Source: Bimuria novae-zelandiae CBS 107.79
Lineage: Eukaryota > Ascomycota > Dothideomycetes > Pleosporales > Didymosphaeriaceae
DNA length: 64,000 bases
Assembly: GCA_010015655.1 (NCBI GenBank)
Contig: ML976682.1
Location: 673,043 to 737,042 of the forward strand
Direction of reading: 5' to 3'
Shown here: positions 1 to 11,003 of the stretch, one piece after another
How positions within the stretch are numbered: position 1 is the stretch's first letter
How the letters are laid out: every line of letters starts with the position of its first letter
Made by a program: the position numbers and the translations under genes
The notes under the pieces: model-generated
The model's database searches: none
What the model was told of the DNA's origin: nothing
What the model saw: the letters and a program-made list of their open reading frames with translations, nothing else

Positions 1-1890
1 CCTAAGGTTAATATTTAAATAGGTATACCTTTTTTTCTTTTCTTTAAACATATGTATTTACGTATTGTAGTATTCCAGTATATTATAGCTTGTGCTATTA
101 TCTATCTTCTTATACTCTCTAACCTAGTAGTTCTTACTAGTGTCTCCTAAGGGTATTTTGTCTTCATTAACTTCTAGTTATACAGTTAAGTTATTAATAG
201 CTCTCTTATTTGCTATTATATTCTATTAATACGCAGACTTTACATATAGTACATAGTTATAGCACTTAATAAATATCATTTATTATTTTTAATTAATTAT
301 AGAGTTATCTTTTTAATTCAGCTAATCCTAGTACTATATCGTGACTAGATTTTTTAAGCATATTAATGGTAATTATTTCCTACTGTCTCTAAATCTGAAG
401 TAGTATCTTAACTTTATATTCTATTCGTGACGTACCTAGTAACAGGTATCTATTTATAATATAGATAGCGTAGGGTATTATCGTCTTACGTTTGTAGAGA
501 CCAGCTCCATTAAGTACACTTTATGATATATAATTCTCTTACGCCCCTAAATCTAGTATAGCCTTTATTTATATATTTTACGCTATACTAGTAGCTTAAT
601 TAATACCTAACTATTAGTAGTATTTAGCTTCTTAAAAGTGTCCTTCTCCCTAAGCCTAGGTTTAAAAAAGATATTTATTTAGTTAGTACTTTATTAAGCT
701 TTGGATAACTTTCCTTTTTTATTATCTTACAGCTACTATTAAGCCTAATCGTGAGATGCTTTACCATTTGTGGCAAAAAATTTAGCTTTTAGGGTTACTA
801 ATCCCTTAATTAGCTAATTAAATTTATAGATATATATTTTAAGTTACGTATTACTTGCAGTCAGGATGCAAACACATTTATTAAATCTATACTATATATT
901 TCCTATCTACTAATGGTTATAGAAACTAATTCTTAGCTTAGTTTAGTTATAGAAAATATCTTGCCTTTTGCTTATCCTATAGGGAGACGTCGTAATGCGA
1001 GATAGGATAGTTAAACCATTTCTATTAGTAGTATTATTATTATAGTAAAAGAGAATGTATGTATTGCTTAGCGTAATAGTAAATAGTATGTTAATCTCTT
1101 TTATAGAACCTTTATTATAGATTCTTATGCGGAGGGTTTTGGTGGTCTAGATTATACTATAGTTTATATTTTAAATTTTTAATAAGGTAACTTTTCTTAG
1201 TGTTACTCTAATAGAGGCTATTGGTCTACTTATAATCCACTCTACTAGTTAAGTTAGTTTACTTAAAATAGTGCATAGCTAGCGTATACTCTATACTAGT
1301 ATATCCAAAGTCTCCTTCGCGTGGTTTATATTATTCTAAAATGTTAAAGCCATTTACTATTAAATATTGTTATTACTCTGTATTAGGTATAGATGAATTA
1401 ACTATAACCCTTATATACTATTATATTGTTTCTATATGTTGTTGCTTTAACTATTATAATATTACACTAGTATTATGATAGTATTAATATTAAGGTAGCC
1501 CATATTGACTCGATCTCCATAACATGTCCAGTTCTTTAATAAGTCCGTTTTCAGCCATAATAAAGAACTATTAACTACTACTTTTAGTATAGTTAAAATC
1601 ATGTTATATTACGTGATACCACGTAAATTACCAAGACTTAAGAATATATAAGGAAGTTAAATCCTCTCAGTAACTTAGATATCTTAACTCTAACTTTCCA
1701 AGCTATTATATTAGCTAGCCTACTAAGGAAATACTATATCGTTACTACCTACCTTCCTATATAATAATAGCCCTATACTTTAATATTTACTATCTTACTT
1801 ATCTAATTATTCATATTTAAGTATAGCGTAAAAAGTTATTAAGTTAGTTTAATTTCCTTTATATCTAATTCTTCCTTAGCATTCTTATAT

Positions 1891-4187
1891 CCCTCGCACT
1901 GGCAAAGCCGCCCGCTCACGGGCCACCTTTGAACAGCCAATCAAGTGATAGCGCATGCAAACACCAGATCTGTATCGTAATGTTAGCAATTTCTGTTTAC
2001 TAGCTAAAACACGCCTTTTTTGGAAGCTCCTGCACATGCAAACATGCCAAAAGCTGCCTCTCAGCCTAGTAACGATCCTGACTTCGTCAAATACACCAAG
2101 TACACGAAAAAGGCTGGTGTTTTGCCCGATCTGCCGCGAGATCCGCCACTTGACTGGAGACCTCTCAGAATTGACAACCCTCACGTAATAGGGAGTCCTC
2201 TATTACCTGAAGGAGTAAATAAAGGCTCACCTATTGACCTGTTCAATCTATTCTTTAATATTAACGTCCTTGACCGAATCGCACACCATACAAATCAGCA
2301 TGCCTCTGCGCTCCGGTACGGGCCGCAGCTGCCCTCAACGCGTAGCTGGAAGCCTACATCACCATCTAAGCTATATACGTACTTCGCAATTGTCGTATAT
2401 ATGGGCCTTCACGTCGAGCCCTCGCTGGAGGAGTACTGGACGCGACTCCACAAGAACGCACCCTATCACCCAATCAATCAACATATGGCACTCAAACGTT
2501 AGCAGCAGCTAGATCGATATATATACTGTACGGAGGTAGATCAGAGCTTCAAGTCTCCCTTTGGACGCGTCTGGGATCTCAGTGAGCTCATTCAAGAGCG
2601 GTGCTTAAAGTACTAGAGAGCTGGCCAACACCTCTACGTTAACGAGGCAATTGCCAGGTTTACAGGACGTGCAACAAAGAGTGTCATAATTAAGACAAAG
2701 CCTACGCCTAAGGGCTACAAGATCTGGTGCTTAGCCAATAATGGAGTAATACTAAACTGGTTATTTCATGCTAAAGGCATAGGCAAAGGTCCTGTTAACC
2801 TACTAGAGCTTCCTACTAATGCTGCTACTCCAGCTTTTACGCCTACAGAGTCTGTACCTGTCTCTCTCGTCCTCGCCGTTGACGCTCACGGTCGCCGTCT
2901 CTTTCCGCCGGGCCTACACTCTGTGTGGGATGATAACCTCTTCAACACTATACCTATGCTGGAGTACCTCCGGCAGCATGGTGTAGGCTGCGCAGGCACA
3001 GTCAGAACGACAAAAACAAGGACTGAAGAGGCGTACGAGGAGACAGCAGTTGTAGAGTTAGAGGCAGAGGATGCCGCTGTTCGGACGCGCGCACGCCAGA
3101 AGTTGACAAAGGAGAGCTTTAGCCAGAAGCTTATACGGCTTAAGACGCAGTTTACAGCCAAGTTAGAGTAGGGAGAGATATACTAGGACCTTTCAGAGAG
3201 TAAGGAAGTTCTACAGGCAGCATAAAGAGATAATTAAGTCGTCCTTTTTACCTCTACTATTACTAAGCGTAGGTTCCCACCCTTAACCCTATGCTAAGAT
3301 GTTACTTACAAGAGTCGCTACCAGCTACTCAGGTCATCCTCAGGCACCGTAGAAGGTCAAGGATGAACTAGAATAACAAGAAATTACTAGACAAGGTCTT
3401 TAGCAACGACTCTGTCAAACTGCTTAGGATCCCTTAGTTTATAGACGAGTATAATCACTATAAGAGTGAGGTAGATCGCTTTAACCAGGTCAAAAGTTAC
3501 TACTCTGTACAGCAAGTTAAGAGACGGACCTAGCGCCCGCTGCTCTATTTTCTACTAGATCTAACGCTTAATAATTGCTATAGGCTCTCCTCCTACTCGT
3601 CAGACAGAGAGGCTCAACGTGGAGGCCATAAAAAGTTTCTATACAGGCTTATAGAGCAGCTTCTTAAGCGCGGTAGCCGTCCTTGCGCAGGATCTATCAA
3701 ACGTCAGAGACTTGAGGACGTATTTGTCAACGCTGGCAGCAACGAGAGCTCTCACAAGTCAATGAGACTGTTTGGGGAAGCCAAAGCTTGTGTAGCTTGT
3801 GCTGAAAATGGGCGTACAAAACACAACTTCAAGCACGGCAAGACACCTCGTACGGCTCTTACAGAGACCTCTGGCAATCGTCAAGGGCGCCAGCGTCCTG
3901 CGCGTACTACTTATGGCTGCTCGCTCTGCCGACTGCCTTTGTGTAGGCCAGAAGTCAGCCCTGAGTGCTGGCAGGAGCACATACGACGCGCCCGAACAAT
4001 CTCCCAGGTAGACACCACTGCAAGCTCAAGTATTAAGTAGTTCTATACTAAGACCGTCAAAAATGAAGTCTCTATACAAATCTACGTACAAATCTCATCC
4101 ACCTTGGTGTTCATGCAGAATCGGAGCTACCATCCGATTGGCCTACAGAAGGTGGTCCGTGAGCGGACGGGGTTGCCAGTGCGAGGG
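1891..4187 (+). mobile_element. piggyBac-like DNA transposon with about 50-bp terminal inverted repeats
   Basis: The ends are imperfect inverted repeats: ccctcgcactggcaa at 1891 and its complement ending at 4187. The match runs about 52 bases inward and includes ccgctcacgg and ccaccttc. The element lies inside Ty3 copy 1. The bases just outside read TA(T) on the left and (A)TA on the right rather than the TTAA typical of piggyBac, so the target duplication is unclear. Base composition is much closer to normal than the flanks, so it is either younger or less exposed to RIP. Confidence 0.75.
2044..4040 (+). pseudogene. piggyBac-like transposase (DDE_Tnp_1_7 type), broken
   Basis: The frame opens at ATG 2044 (MPKAASQPSND) and reads into a stop TAG at 2500-2502. 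It continues in the same frame past a TAG after CLKY and a TAG at 3169-3171. The central part reads LYVNEAIARFTGRA and KGYKIWCLANNG, which resembles the piggyBac catalytic core (family pattern V-D-E-x-M-x-x-F-x-G-R); here the first catalytic Asp reads Asn (AAC). A later WDDNLFNT block follows. The C-terminus is in another frame at 3762-4040 and carries the cysteine cluster C-V-A-C ... G-C-S-L-C ... L-C ... C-W, as in the C-terminal zinc domain of the family. Several nonsense codons and at least one frameshift make it non-functional. Confidence 0.72.
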
Positions 4188-5037
4188 ATAGTCTTAAGTT
4201 AGGCAAGTCTAATTACTCTAAGTCCTTATCCTAAATATTACCTACTATTTTCTGTCTATTTCGTCGGCGTCGTCGACGGATAGTACGTTTAACTATTTAA
4301 TAACCTTATTCTCAAATCTACACTTCCTAGCTATATAGCCTAGTTTACTATATATAAATTAGGTGCGTATTTTAGTTTTTTATTATTAGGTTCTATTAGA
4401 GGTGTGTCCTAAGTTAGGCTTTTAAAAATCTAGAACCTTCTCTATCCCCTTCTCTATATTATTAAAATAGAGTCCTTCTGTTAGCTAATAGCTATAAAAG
4501 TTACTTTACTATTGTTAAAGTGCTTTTAGTAGTGCCCTATAGACTGTAGGTACCTATTATCTAAAACTAATATTTTTTAGGTTTCTATAAAACTCGTTGT
4601 GTAGTGTGAACTATTCCCTATTAATTCTATTAAAGTCTCTACATAGTTTATTAAGGCTATTAATTCTTACATTACTATATAGGAGCTTTTTATATATTCT
4701 ACGCTTAAGTTTTTGTTAATATAGTATTATAAAGGATATATTTTTCTAGTTAAGTTTTATAGCGTACTTATAGAATTTACCTATATATTTAACTATAAAT
4801 TAGTGTTACTTAATAGTCTAGATAGCTCGCTTAGCAATAGCAATATTATTAAAAGAATTAAATAGTTATCTAAGGCACAACTTAAAGTTAGGATATTTCC
4901 TAATAATATTAAGTATACTAGCGTGTTTATTTATGTCGTTCTTATCCTTATTACAGTAATCCATGTCTATCTATTTAATAAGGTAAGGATAAATTTATTC
5001 TTCCCATAGTCCTTATATATATATATATATATTACTA

Positions 5038-5209
5038 TGGAGGGTAAAACGAGCTGGATAGTATATAGTTCGGAGATCGAATTGATTGATCAGTAATATA
5101 TGAAAAGTTGCTGTAAGAGCAGTATTTATACCGAGTATTCGGTGTTATGTTTGCCCGTTCCACCTGATCCTTCCGATCAGGGTACCTACAAGGGATAATT
5201 CCCGCTACA
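5038..5209. other. 171-bp GC-normal island flanked by direct repeats
   Basis: The sequence between two copies of attactat (5031-5038 and 5210-5217) has ordinary base composition inside RIP-degraded gag sequence. It starts tggagggtaaaacgag and ends cccgctaca, so it has TG...CA ends but no inverted repeats I can see. It holds no reading frame. It may be a small non-autonomous insertion or a solo terminal repeat of an unknown family. Confidence 0.45.
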
Positions 5210-5442
5210 ATTACTATAAAGATAACTTTCTTCCCATTTTAGAGGTTGTTATCCTAGTTAAAGAAGTATAAGTCTAATTATAAAAGCTAAAGATTAAGAA
5301 GACTATAATTACTATTATATAAATTAGATTTATACGGCTTATATTTAATATTTAATATTTAATATTAGTATAACACTAGCGACGCTTAAAACTATAGAAA
5401 ACGTAGGGGCCCTTATAGTACTTATATTAAAAGGTTTTAAGA

Positions 5443-5880
5443 TATTATAACCTAATAAGGTAGTTAGCCTTAGAAAGTTAAAGTTTAGTTCTCAAGAAAG
5501 AGTACTAGTAAAATAAAAAAGTGGTATTAATAGCTCGCGCGCGTATTAATAGGTATTAGTATTAAAAGTTAAATAGGTTATAATTAAATTAATAATACCT
5601 TAAGTTAAATCTAAATAATAGATTAATAAACAGATTAAATACGAGTATAGAAGGCCATGCTCGATATTTCTGTATACATAACTAATCTTATAATATCCTA
5701 TAGTTCTATATTATTCTAAACTTGGTGCATGTAGGATCCTATAGTGCAGTCACGTGGTCCTAATGTACCATGGTCTTGGCACTTGAAGTTATTGGTTAAC
5801 AATTAGTTTCTCTACAAAGGTGTATTATGTAAAGGGAACTTCTAGATTCTATTACTATCTAAGATGCGTCGTAAAACTCA
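5443..5880 (-). repeat. Degraded LTR-like end of Ty3 copy 1
   Basis: The first about 230 bases align to the LTR at 53208-53596, sharing the blocks ggtattaatagct, gcgcgcgtattaatagg and taaatctaaa.gatagatta. After about 5680 the resemblance fades, so the LTR is either divergent or replaced. The right boundary is uncertain. Host sequence with normal base composition starts at about 5940. Confidence 0.5.
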
Positions 5881-5977
5881 TGCCAGCCAGATATTTTATA
5901 GAGTATTGGTGATTCTTAAGTACTATTAGTTCTCGTAAAACATGTACACAAAGCGCCCTGATCTCACGCTCAAAGTC

Positions 5978-7586
5978 TCATCCGCCTAATCGTTGCCAAC
6001 TCCCCTTCTTCGCATGAACCACCAGCGGCCCTTCATCATCACTGTCGCCCTTGCCCGGCCCGTAGTCGCTCCGCACGCTCCCGCCTTCTGTGAGGTCATC
6101 CACGCTTGTGCTGGATACGGTCACTGTGGTCTCGCCTGGCTTCAGTCCGCTAGCTGCTGAAGCACTTTGTATATTCGAGATGATGTCCCCGATATGTGGC
6201 TCATTCCCGTCATAGTCGGGATTGGGATCACTCCTTATATGTATGTCCTTCGTGACCTTGATCTGGTCGTTTGTAGGTTCAAAGCTGACGATGCGTTCAT
6301 CTGCCTGCTTTGCCGATGACTTCGTATCGAAGGCGTGGTTGGAAAGCTTGATCAGCGTGGTAACATTGCCTGTTACGCGAGACTTTGCGCCTGATGTGGA
6401 CAGGTTCGAAGACCCGAATTCTTCAGCTATGCGCGCGTGGTTGCCGGCTTTGCGGGAGGAGGATATCGCGATGCGTTTGATGAGGTTCGCCATCGTCATC
6501 TCGATGTTCAGCTTCACGAGGTATGCGAGCGGGTGGAACTGTATGTATCTGGGAAGTTGCAGTCAGCACGCGTGCGGGCTTGGTGAGGCGATAATCTTAC
6601 ATGAATGTGTTCGGTATAGACATGGCGGCAATGATCATTACGTCCATGAGCAAGGACAAAATGATAATCCTTTGGTTGAAGCGAAGGAGCTTGTTGTATT
6701 TCTGGAGACCGTTGTTGATGAGGTTTGCTTTGACTGTTTTCAGAAAGTACCAATTGAGTAGCGCGTCGATGAGAAGATAAACGACCTTCTCCATGCGATC
6801 CCAAATTTCGTTGACAAGAATATAACTGTATTCTGTCAGTGAAGTATCACAGGTCGGATAGTAGAGCAGATGCAGATGGAGGAGCCGCATAAGTCTCAGG
6901 CCTTTCGTGAAAGAGGGACCCCAACGACAGAGCGGGGAACACGATGCTGAACGAACAAGTTTGGGCATACGTATGATTGATCTGACAGCGAGCAGGAATC
7001 CAAATGTTGAAAACCGATATGTTGATTGCAGTTACTATAACGGCAGTTCCAATCATAATCTTCCGCGAAAACCGGCGGTCGGGTACGATGATGCGGATAC
7101 GATTGATGATGATCTGCAGCAACAACTGCACTTGTATACACCACCAAAATACTGAGAGAAGTCAGTCGGGCTGACGCTGCGTCTCGCGAAAACGGCTGAT
7201 TATTTTGCAAGGATGGGAACCTACAAATAGTGAAATAGAATGCGAAACCTAGTCTTGTTAGCGACGTGAAGTCATGATGGGTTGGGTGAGCGCGTACTAG
7301 GTCTGATAAACTTCATCACATGTAAGAAGCTTTCAAGCCCCATGATAAACGAGACCCCCAGCTCGAGCCATATCATCCATATGTAGACACTGCGTAAGGG
7401 CGATCGTGAAGTCTTGGACTGGTGGTATCCCAAATAGATGGCTATAAGGCTGTTGATGACTGTGGCCGCCCAGACGAAGCAGGTGATAATGATGTCGGTT
7501 TTTGTGGTCGTTTGATTTTTGAAGTCTCTCCCAATGAACGGGCCCCACGGATCGATGTTCACTTCGGGTCTCCATACATTGCTCAT
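5978..7586 (-). CDS. Fungal multi-pass integral membrane protein, 429 aa, five exons
   Basis: Exons on the minus strand are 7586-7298, 7248-7225 (only 24 nt), 7151-6971, 6825-6601 and 6548-5978. All four introns (49, 73, 145 and 52 bp) are GT-AG, and the spliced frame is 1290 nt with one terminal stop. The start ATG at 7586 gives MSNVWRPEVNIDPWGPFIG. Six to seven hydrophobic segments lie at about residues 31-53, 68-88, 97-120, 130-152, 168-190, 210-232 and 235-255, with basic loops such as RIIVPDRRFSRK between them. The tail from about residue 260 is hydrophilic, rich in Ser, Asp and Gly, and probably cytosolic. I recall close relatives annotated in many ascomycetes only as integral membrane protein; their function is unknown to me. 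It is intact although transposons sit on both sides: RIP'd Ty3 begins about 100 bp past its stop. Confidence 0.85.
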
Positions 7587-8521
7587 GGCAACAACAACTC
7601 AACAATGCAGAGAGCGCTGGAATACAGTCGGACAGAAAAGATCTTCCAGGAAAATTGATCGACCCCAGGAATGCTCGAGAGAGACAGAATAACATGTAGG
7701 TAGGTACAACAGCTTCCTAAAAGTTTCATTTGCCTTCCTGGTAGCTTGGTAGGTAAAGGAGTCGGCCAAACTGCGGGGGGTGCCCTGAGTTGGGCGGCGA
7801 GACAAGCGGCACAAGGGTACACGACAACATCGTCAAGTCTCGATGTTCCAGTTTTGCGTAGCAAGCTCATTGGCAGGTTACGGGACGAGAGTGCCGCAAT
7901 GCAGCTAAGGTTTGGCCTCCCAATGGTGCTCGCCGAGACGAGGCTTCTGCAAGGAACATGCCAAACGAACCGCGCATCAACGTCCATGCGGCTCTCGGGC
8001 TATTTTTGAGTTTTGACATCAAACGGGATATTCCTTATGTCTTGCACCCACAGATGTGCGGGATCTTCTGCGCGGCAGAGTTACCATTCATGGTTTTGGG
8101 CGGCGCGCCGGTTCCCCGCAATCTGGAATCATTGGCGAGATGGAAAGTGATGCGGAATCGTACGATAGATTGCCACGAGCTGCGTCCATTGATGTAAATC
8201 TGGGGTAGCAAGACAATTCCTCGAGTCAGGTCACCATGGTGAAATTCGATGAGATCAAGATTCAGCCGCAGCAGAGTCGCGTGGCCGCCGTAGCGCTCTT
8301 CCCACCGACCTCAGCGTTCCGACTAAAACGATCGGCGTCGGCGTGGAGCGCAGATCGTGGGCATTGTCGTGGAGGCGGCCACGCACCTGCGTTGCACCAT
8401 CGGAGCGCCACCGGAGCGCCATCGGAGCGCCATAGCGCGGGACCCTGACTTGCCGCATCTTGCTGAAGCACCAGCCGCAACGTTCGCACGGCGCTTGCTG
8501 CTCCGAGCTTCAACAATTGTA
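7587..8521. other. Intergenic host sequence upstream of the membrane-protein gene
   Basis: Base composition is normal. I see no convincing gene. Positions 8401-8432 contain three tandem units of the form cggagcgccaN. A possible start at 8236 (ATGGTGAAATTCGATGAG) opens 70 codons but soon turns into low-complexity Arg/Ala sequence and has no domain I recognise. The promoter of the leftward membrane-protein gene should lie in 7587-7900. Confidence 0.4.
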
Positions 8522-9870
8522 CTACAGCGTCAGGCATAAGTAGTGTACATGATCCGCGCACTGCAGGGGTCCTGCCAAGATGATCACGCGATGACTCAGA
8601 GACTGTCTATTGACAAAAATACATCTAATTACCTATAGTTTTGTTCTGAAACGCGTGTACCTTTGTCCTCGCTGCCATCCTCGCTGCCATCCCCTCTCCA
8701 CCTCTCCACCCACACAATGTCAACACCATCGACTCCACCTCGCTATCGATACCTCTCGCGCGACGAGCGCCTACAGGCGCAGACCTACACCTTGCAGGTC
8801 ATACACAGACCTTTATTGCCAACCTGTTAGGTTTCTCTCGCAGACAAGTTGCCTACGCGATCGCTAGTGACCGTGTCACACCGAAGAAACGCTCTGGTCG
8901 CCTTCGCAAGCTCACTGATGCCCAAGTTGATGAGCTTGAGGCCTATATCAAATCCTCGCGTACAGCTAGGCAGATGAGCTATCAAGCTCTTGCAGAGGGC
9001 CCTTTTGTAGAGTGGAAAGTTACACAATACGCTATACGGACTGCACTACGCAGTCGAGGGTATACCCGTCGAGTTGCCCCTGCGAAGCCTCCTCTTACTG
9101 AGAGAAATCGACAGATTAGAGTCGCGTGGGCATCAGCGCACCTTAGCTGGAGCACTGAGCAATGGTGGAGCATCCTCTGGAGTGATGAAACCTTGGTCAC
9201 TGGCGGCAGGCACACCAAAGTCTGGGTTACTAGGAGACCTGGAGAGGAGCTTGATGATACCTGTATAGTTGAAAAGGTACGCAGGAAGGCTGGGTGGATG
9301 TTCTGGGGCTCTTTTTCAGGTATCAGGAAAGGTCCTTGTCTGTTCTGGGAGAAGGAATGGAAGCCTATTAATAAGGAGAGCTACTGTGAGCAGCGTATTG
9401 TCCCTATTATTGACTGGTTACGCATGAATCCTACTTTAAAATTCATGCAAGACGGGGCGCCAGGGCACCCAGCTGTGTATACTCGCAACGAGCTTCTTGA
9501 GAGAGGCATCTCTCCTATATACCCGCCCTACTCACCAGATCTCAACCCAATTGAGGCTATTTGGAACAAGATGAAGGACTATATACAGCTGAATTACCCG
9601 GATCAAGAAGGTGGGAGACAGCCTACGTATGACGCCTTACGACAAATGGTACGGGAAGCGCGGGACTCAATTACAGTGCAGGATTTGAGGGAGCTCATCG
9701 ACAGTATGCCAGCTAGGTGTCAGGCAGTAGTAGACGCCCAAGGCGGTCACACAATGTACTATAAACTCCATACAAAACAAGACAATACCGGGCTTACGTT
9801 ACCTGGCTCCTGCCAAGCTGCACCCCTGCAGTGCGCGGACCATGTACACTACTTATGCCTGATGCCATAG
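8522..9870 (+). mobile_element. Tc1/mariner-superfamily DNA transposon, 1349 bp, TA target duplication
   Basis: TA dinucleotides at 8520-8521 and 9871-9872 flank inverted ends. The left end reads ctacagcgtcaggcataag and the right end, reversed, ctatggcatcaggcataag. Both continue through tagtgtacatg and ccgcgcactgcagggg, giving repeats of about 50 bases. The interior has normal base composition and no RIP. Confidence 0.85.
8717..9870 (+). pseudogene. Tc1-like transposase (DDE_3), one early frameshift
   Basis: The catalytic part is one open frame from 8974, extending upstream without a Met to 8650. The triad is visible: Asp in LWSDETLV, Asp in FMQDGAPGH and Glu in SPDLNPIEAIW, with 33 residues between the last two by my count. 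An N-terminal helix-turn-helix region, GFSRRQVAYAIAS followed by TPKKRSGRLRKLT, lies in the same frame at about 8830-8920. The likely start, ATG 8717 (MSTPSTPPRYRYLSRDERLQ), is in a different frame, so one base appears lost near 8783-8790. Otherwise it is intact at about 385 residues. The stop at 9868-9870 is in the terminal repeat itself. Confidence 0.82.
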
Positions 9871-9872
9871 TA

Positions 9873-10499
9873 TTTGTAGACTGCCTGCGCATGAACGCTT
9901 GTGGTTCCCGTGCACGTCGAGCCCATGTGAAAGGCCCCCGGTCATTTCTAGCTCGATTGTCTTGCACCAGCCCATTGTCTTGCGGAAGTCCTAGTGGCTG
10001 CGGTTTCGGGTTCACGAACTGATTACCTATGGTATGCGCGGGCGTTGCAGGGCATTCGATGCTGCGTCAGTAAGCAGTCACAGACACACGTACACCTAGC
10101 TCACGTACAGAGCCCAATTTGTAAAGAAAGCGAAGGAGCCTTGAGCGCCTATCAAAAGTTACGCCAAAAGCTCGCACGACTACTTAGACAACAGACAACG
10201 ATCCAGTGCTGTTTCGGGGGGTTTGGCCCTGGGGTTGGAACTGTCGCCGTCAGCCTCTGCCGCCTGGATGCCGAGTTGTCATGGTGAACGCATGGCAACT
10301 TGCGCGCTCCCGAGGTCTGTAGGTCCCAACATTTGACCTGAGACGTAAGCCGTCCGCGCCACCTTCCACTGCTACGTCAGCAAAGCTTTCATTGGTCTCC
10401 AGTATCAAATCGCGAATCAAAACAGCTCACACTTTTATTGAAACACTTCACGTGCTCAAGATTGACACCTCGGCTGTCCACGATGCACACTATATCCCA
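9873..10499. other. Intergenic host sequence, no gene recognised
   Basis: Base composition is normal between the Tc1-like element and the hAT remnant. A 97-codon open stretch at 9994-10287 shows no domain, has biased residue use and no splice context I trust. Nothing else is seen. Confidence 0.35.
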
Positions 10500-11001
10500 T
10501 AGGGATGTTGGATTACCGTAATTTTCGAGCCATCTCGGTATTACCGTAATGTCGTAATTACGGAAATTACTAGTATTTTAGTACAATCTTGGCACGGTGA
10601 ATTGAGCCAATTAGTGCCTTTCTCAGTCTAATTATTACATATAGAACTAGATGCAATTGAATCTATGTATGCTAGGTATCTTCTAGATATTTAGGACGCT
10701 CGTCATGTACTTATTCGGCCAGGTAATCGAGCAATTAGCCATCATCTTCATGCTCGTTGGCGTCAACTTGTTCGGGTACTTCTAACAGGTCGAAAAACTA
10801 GGCATCTTTAGCTATAATTAAGTTGCGAATGCGCAGGTTATAATAACAAAACACTAGCTTTTAACCTAGGTATTAATAAGATAATTACGTACTTTATTAT
10901 AGAGAAATCTATGCTTGCTCTAGTTACGTTTAGCTACTCTTGTCGAAGTTATTTTCCTGGCAGCAATTACCCGCCTTGGCATTACGAGCCATCGATTTCT
11001 G
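10500..11001. mobile_element. Internally deleted hAT derivative, truncated on the right
   Basis: It starts with tagggatgt, the same terminal motif as the hAT element at 54259. It then follows that element's first about 450 bases (cttggca..gtgaattgagccaat, atgctaggtatctt, gcttgctctagttacgttta). It jumps directly to the other end of the element (gcagcaattacccgccttggcat, compare 56470-56495), so the transposase is missing. The right terminal repeat is absent; a mariner-like element begins at 11004. It is a non-autonomous remnant. Confidence 0.7.
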
Positions 11002-11003
11002 TA

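Larger units (their letters stand above)
1..5442 (-). mobile_element. RIP-degraded Ty3-type retroelement, copy 1 (enters from left edge)
   Basis: This very AT-rich tract has no usable reading frame. Positions about 200-1300 match 50840-51800, and 4240-4400 match 52200-52400 around the degraded gag zinc knuckle, in the same order and orientation as Ty3 copy A further right. It is therefore the gag/protease side of the same family, coding on the minus strand. A piggyBac-like element at 1891-4187 interrupts it, and sequence on both sides of that insertion aligns to the uninterrupted copy near 52110-52160. Stops are everywhere and CpA is nearly absent, as RIP produces. A short (TA)n tract lies just before 5031. 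The pol and 3' LTR parts would be left of the window. Confidence 0.75.

Noticed and set aside
6222..6761. 179-codon plus-strand open stretch over the membrane-protein gene
   Set aside because: Shadow of exons and introns of the minus-strand gene, which has a complete spliced frame with membrane segments.
8236..8448. Possible small gene starting MVKFDEIKIQPQQ
   Set aside because: Turns into low-complexity Arg/Ala/Ser over short tandem repeats, no domain, no splice or neighbour support.
9994..10287. 97-codon open stretch
   Set aside because: No recognisable motif and no conserved context; GC-normal DNA produces such stretches by chance.
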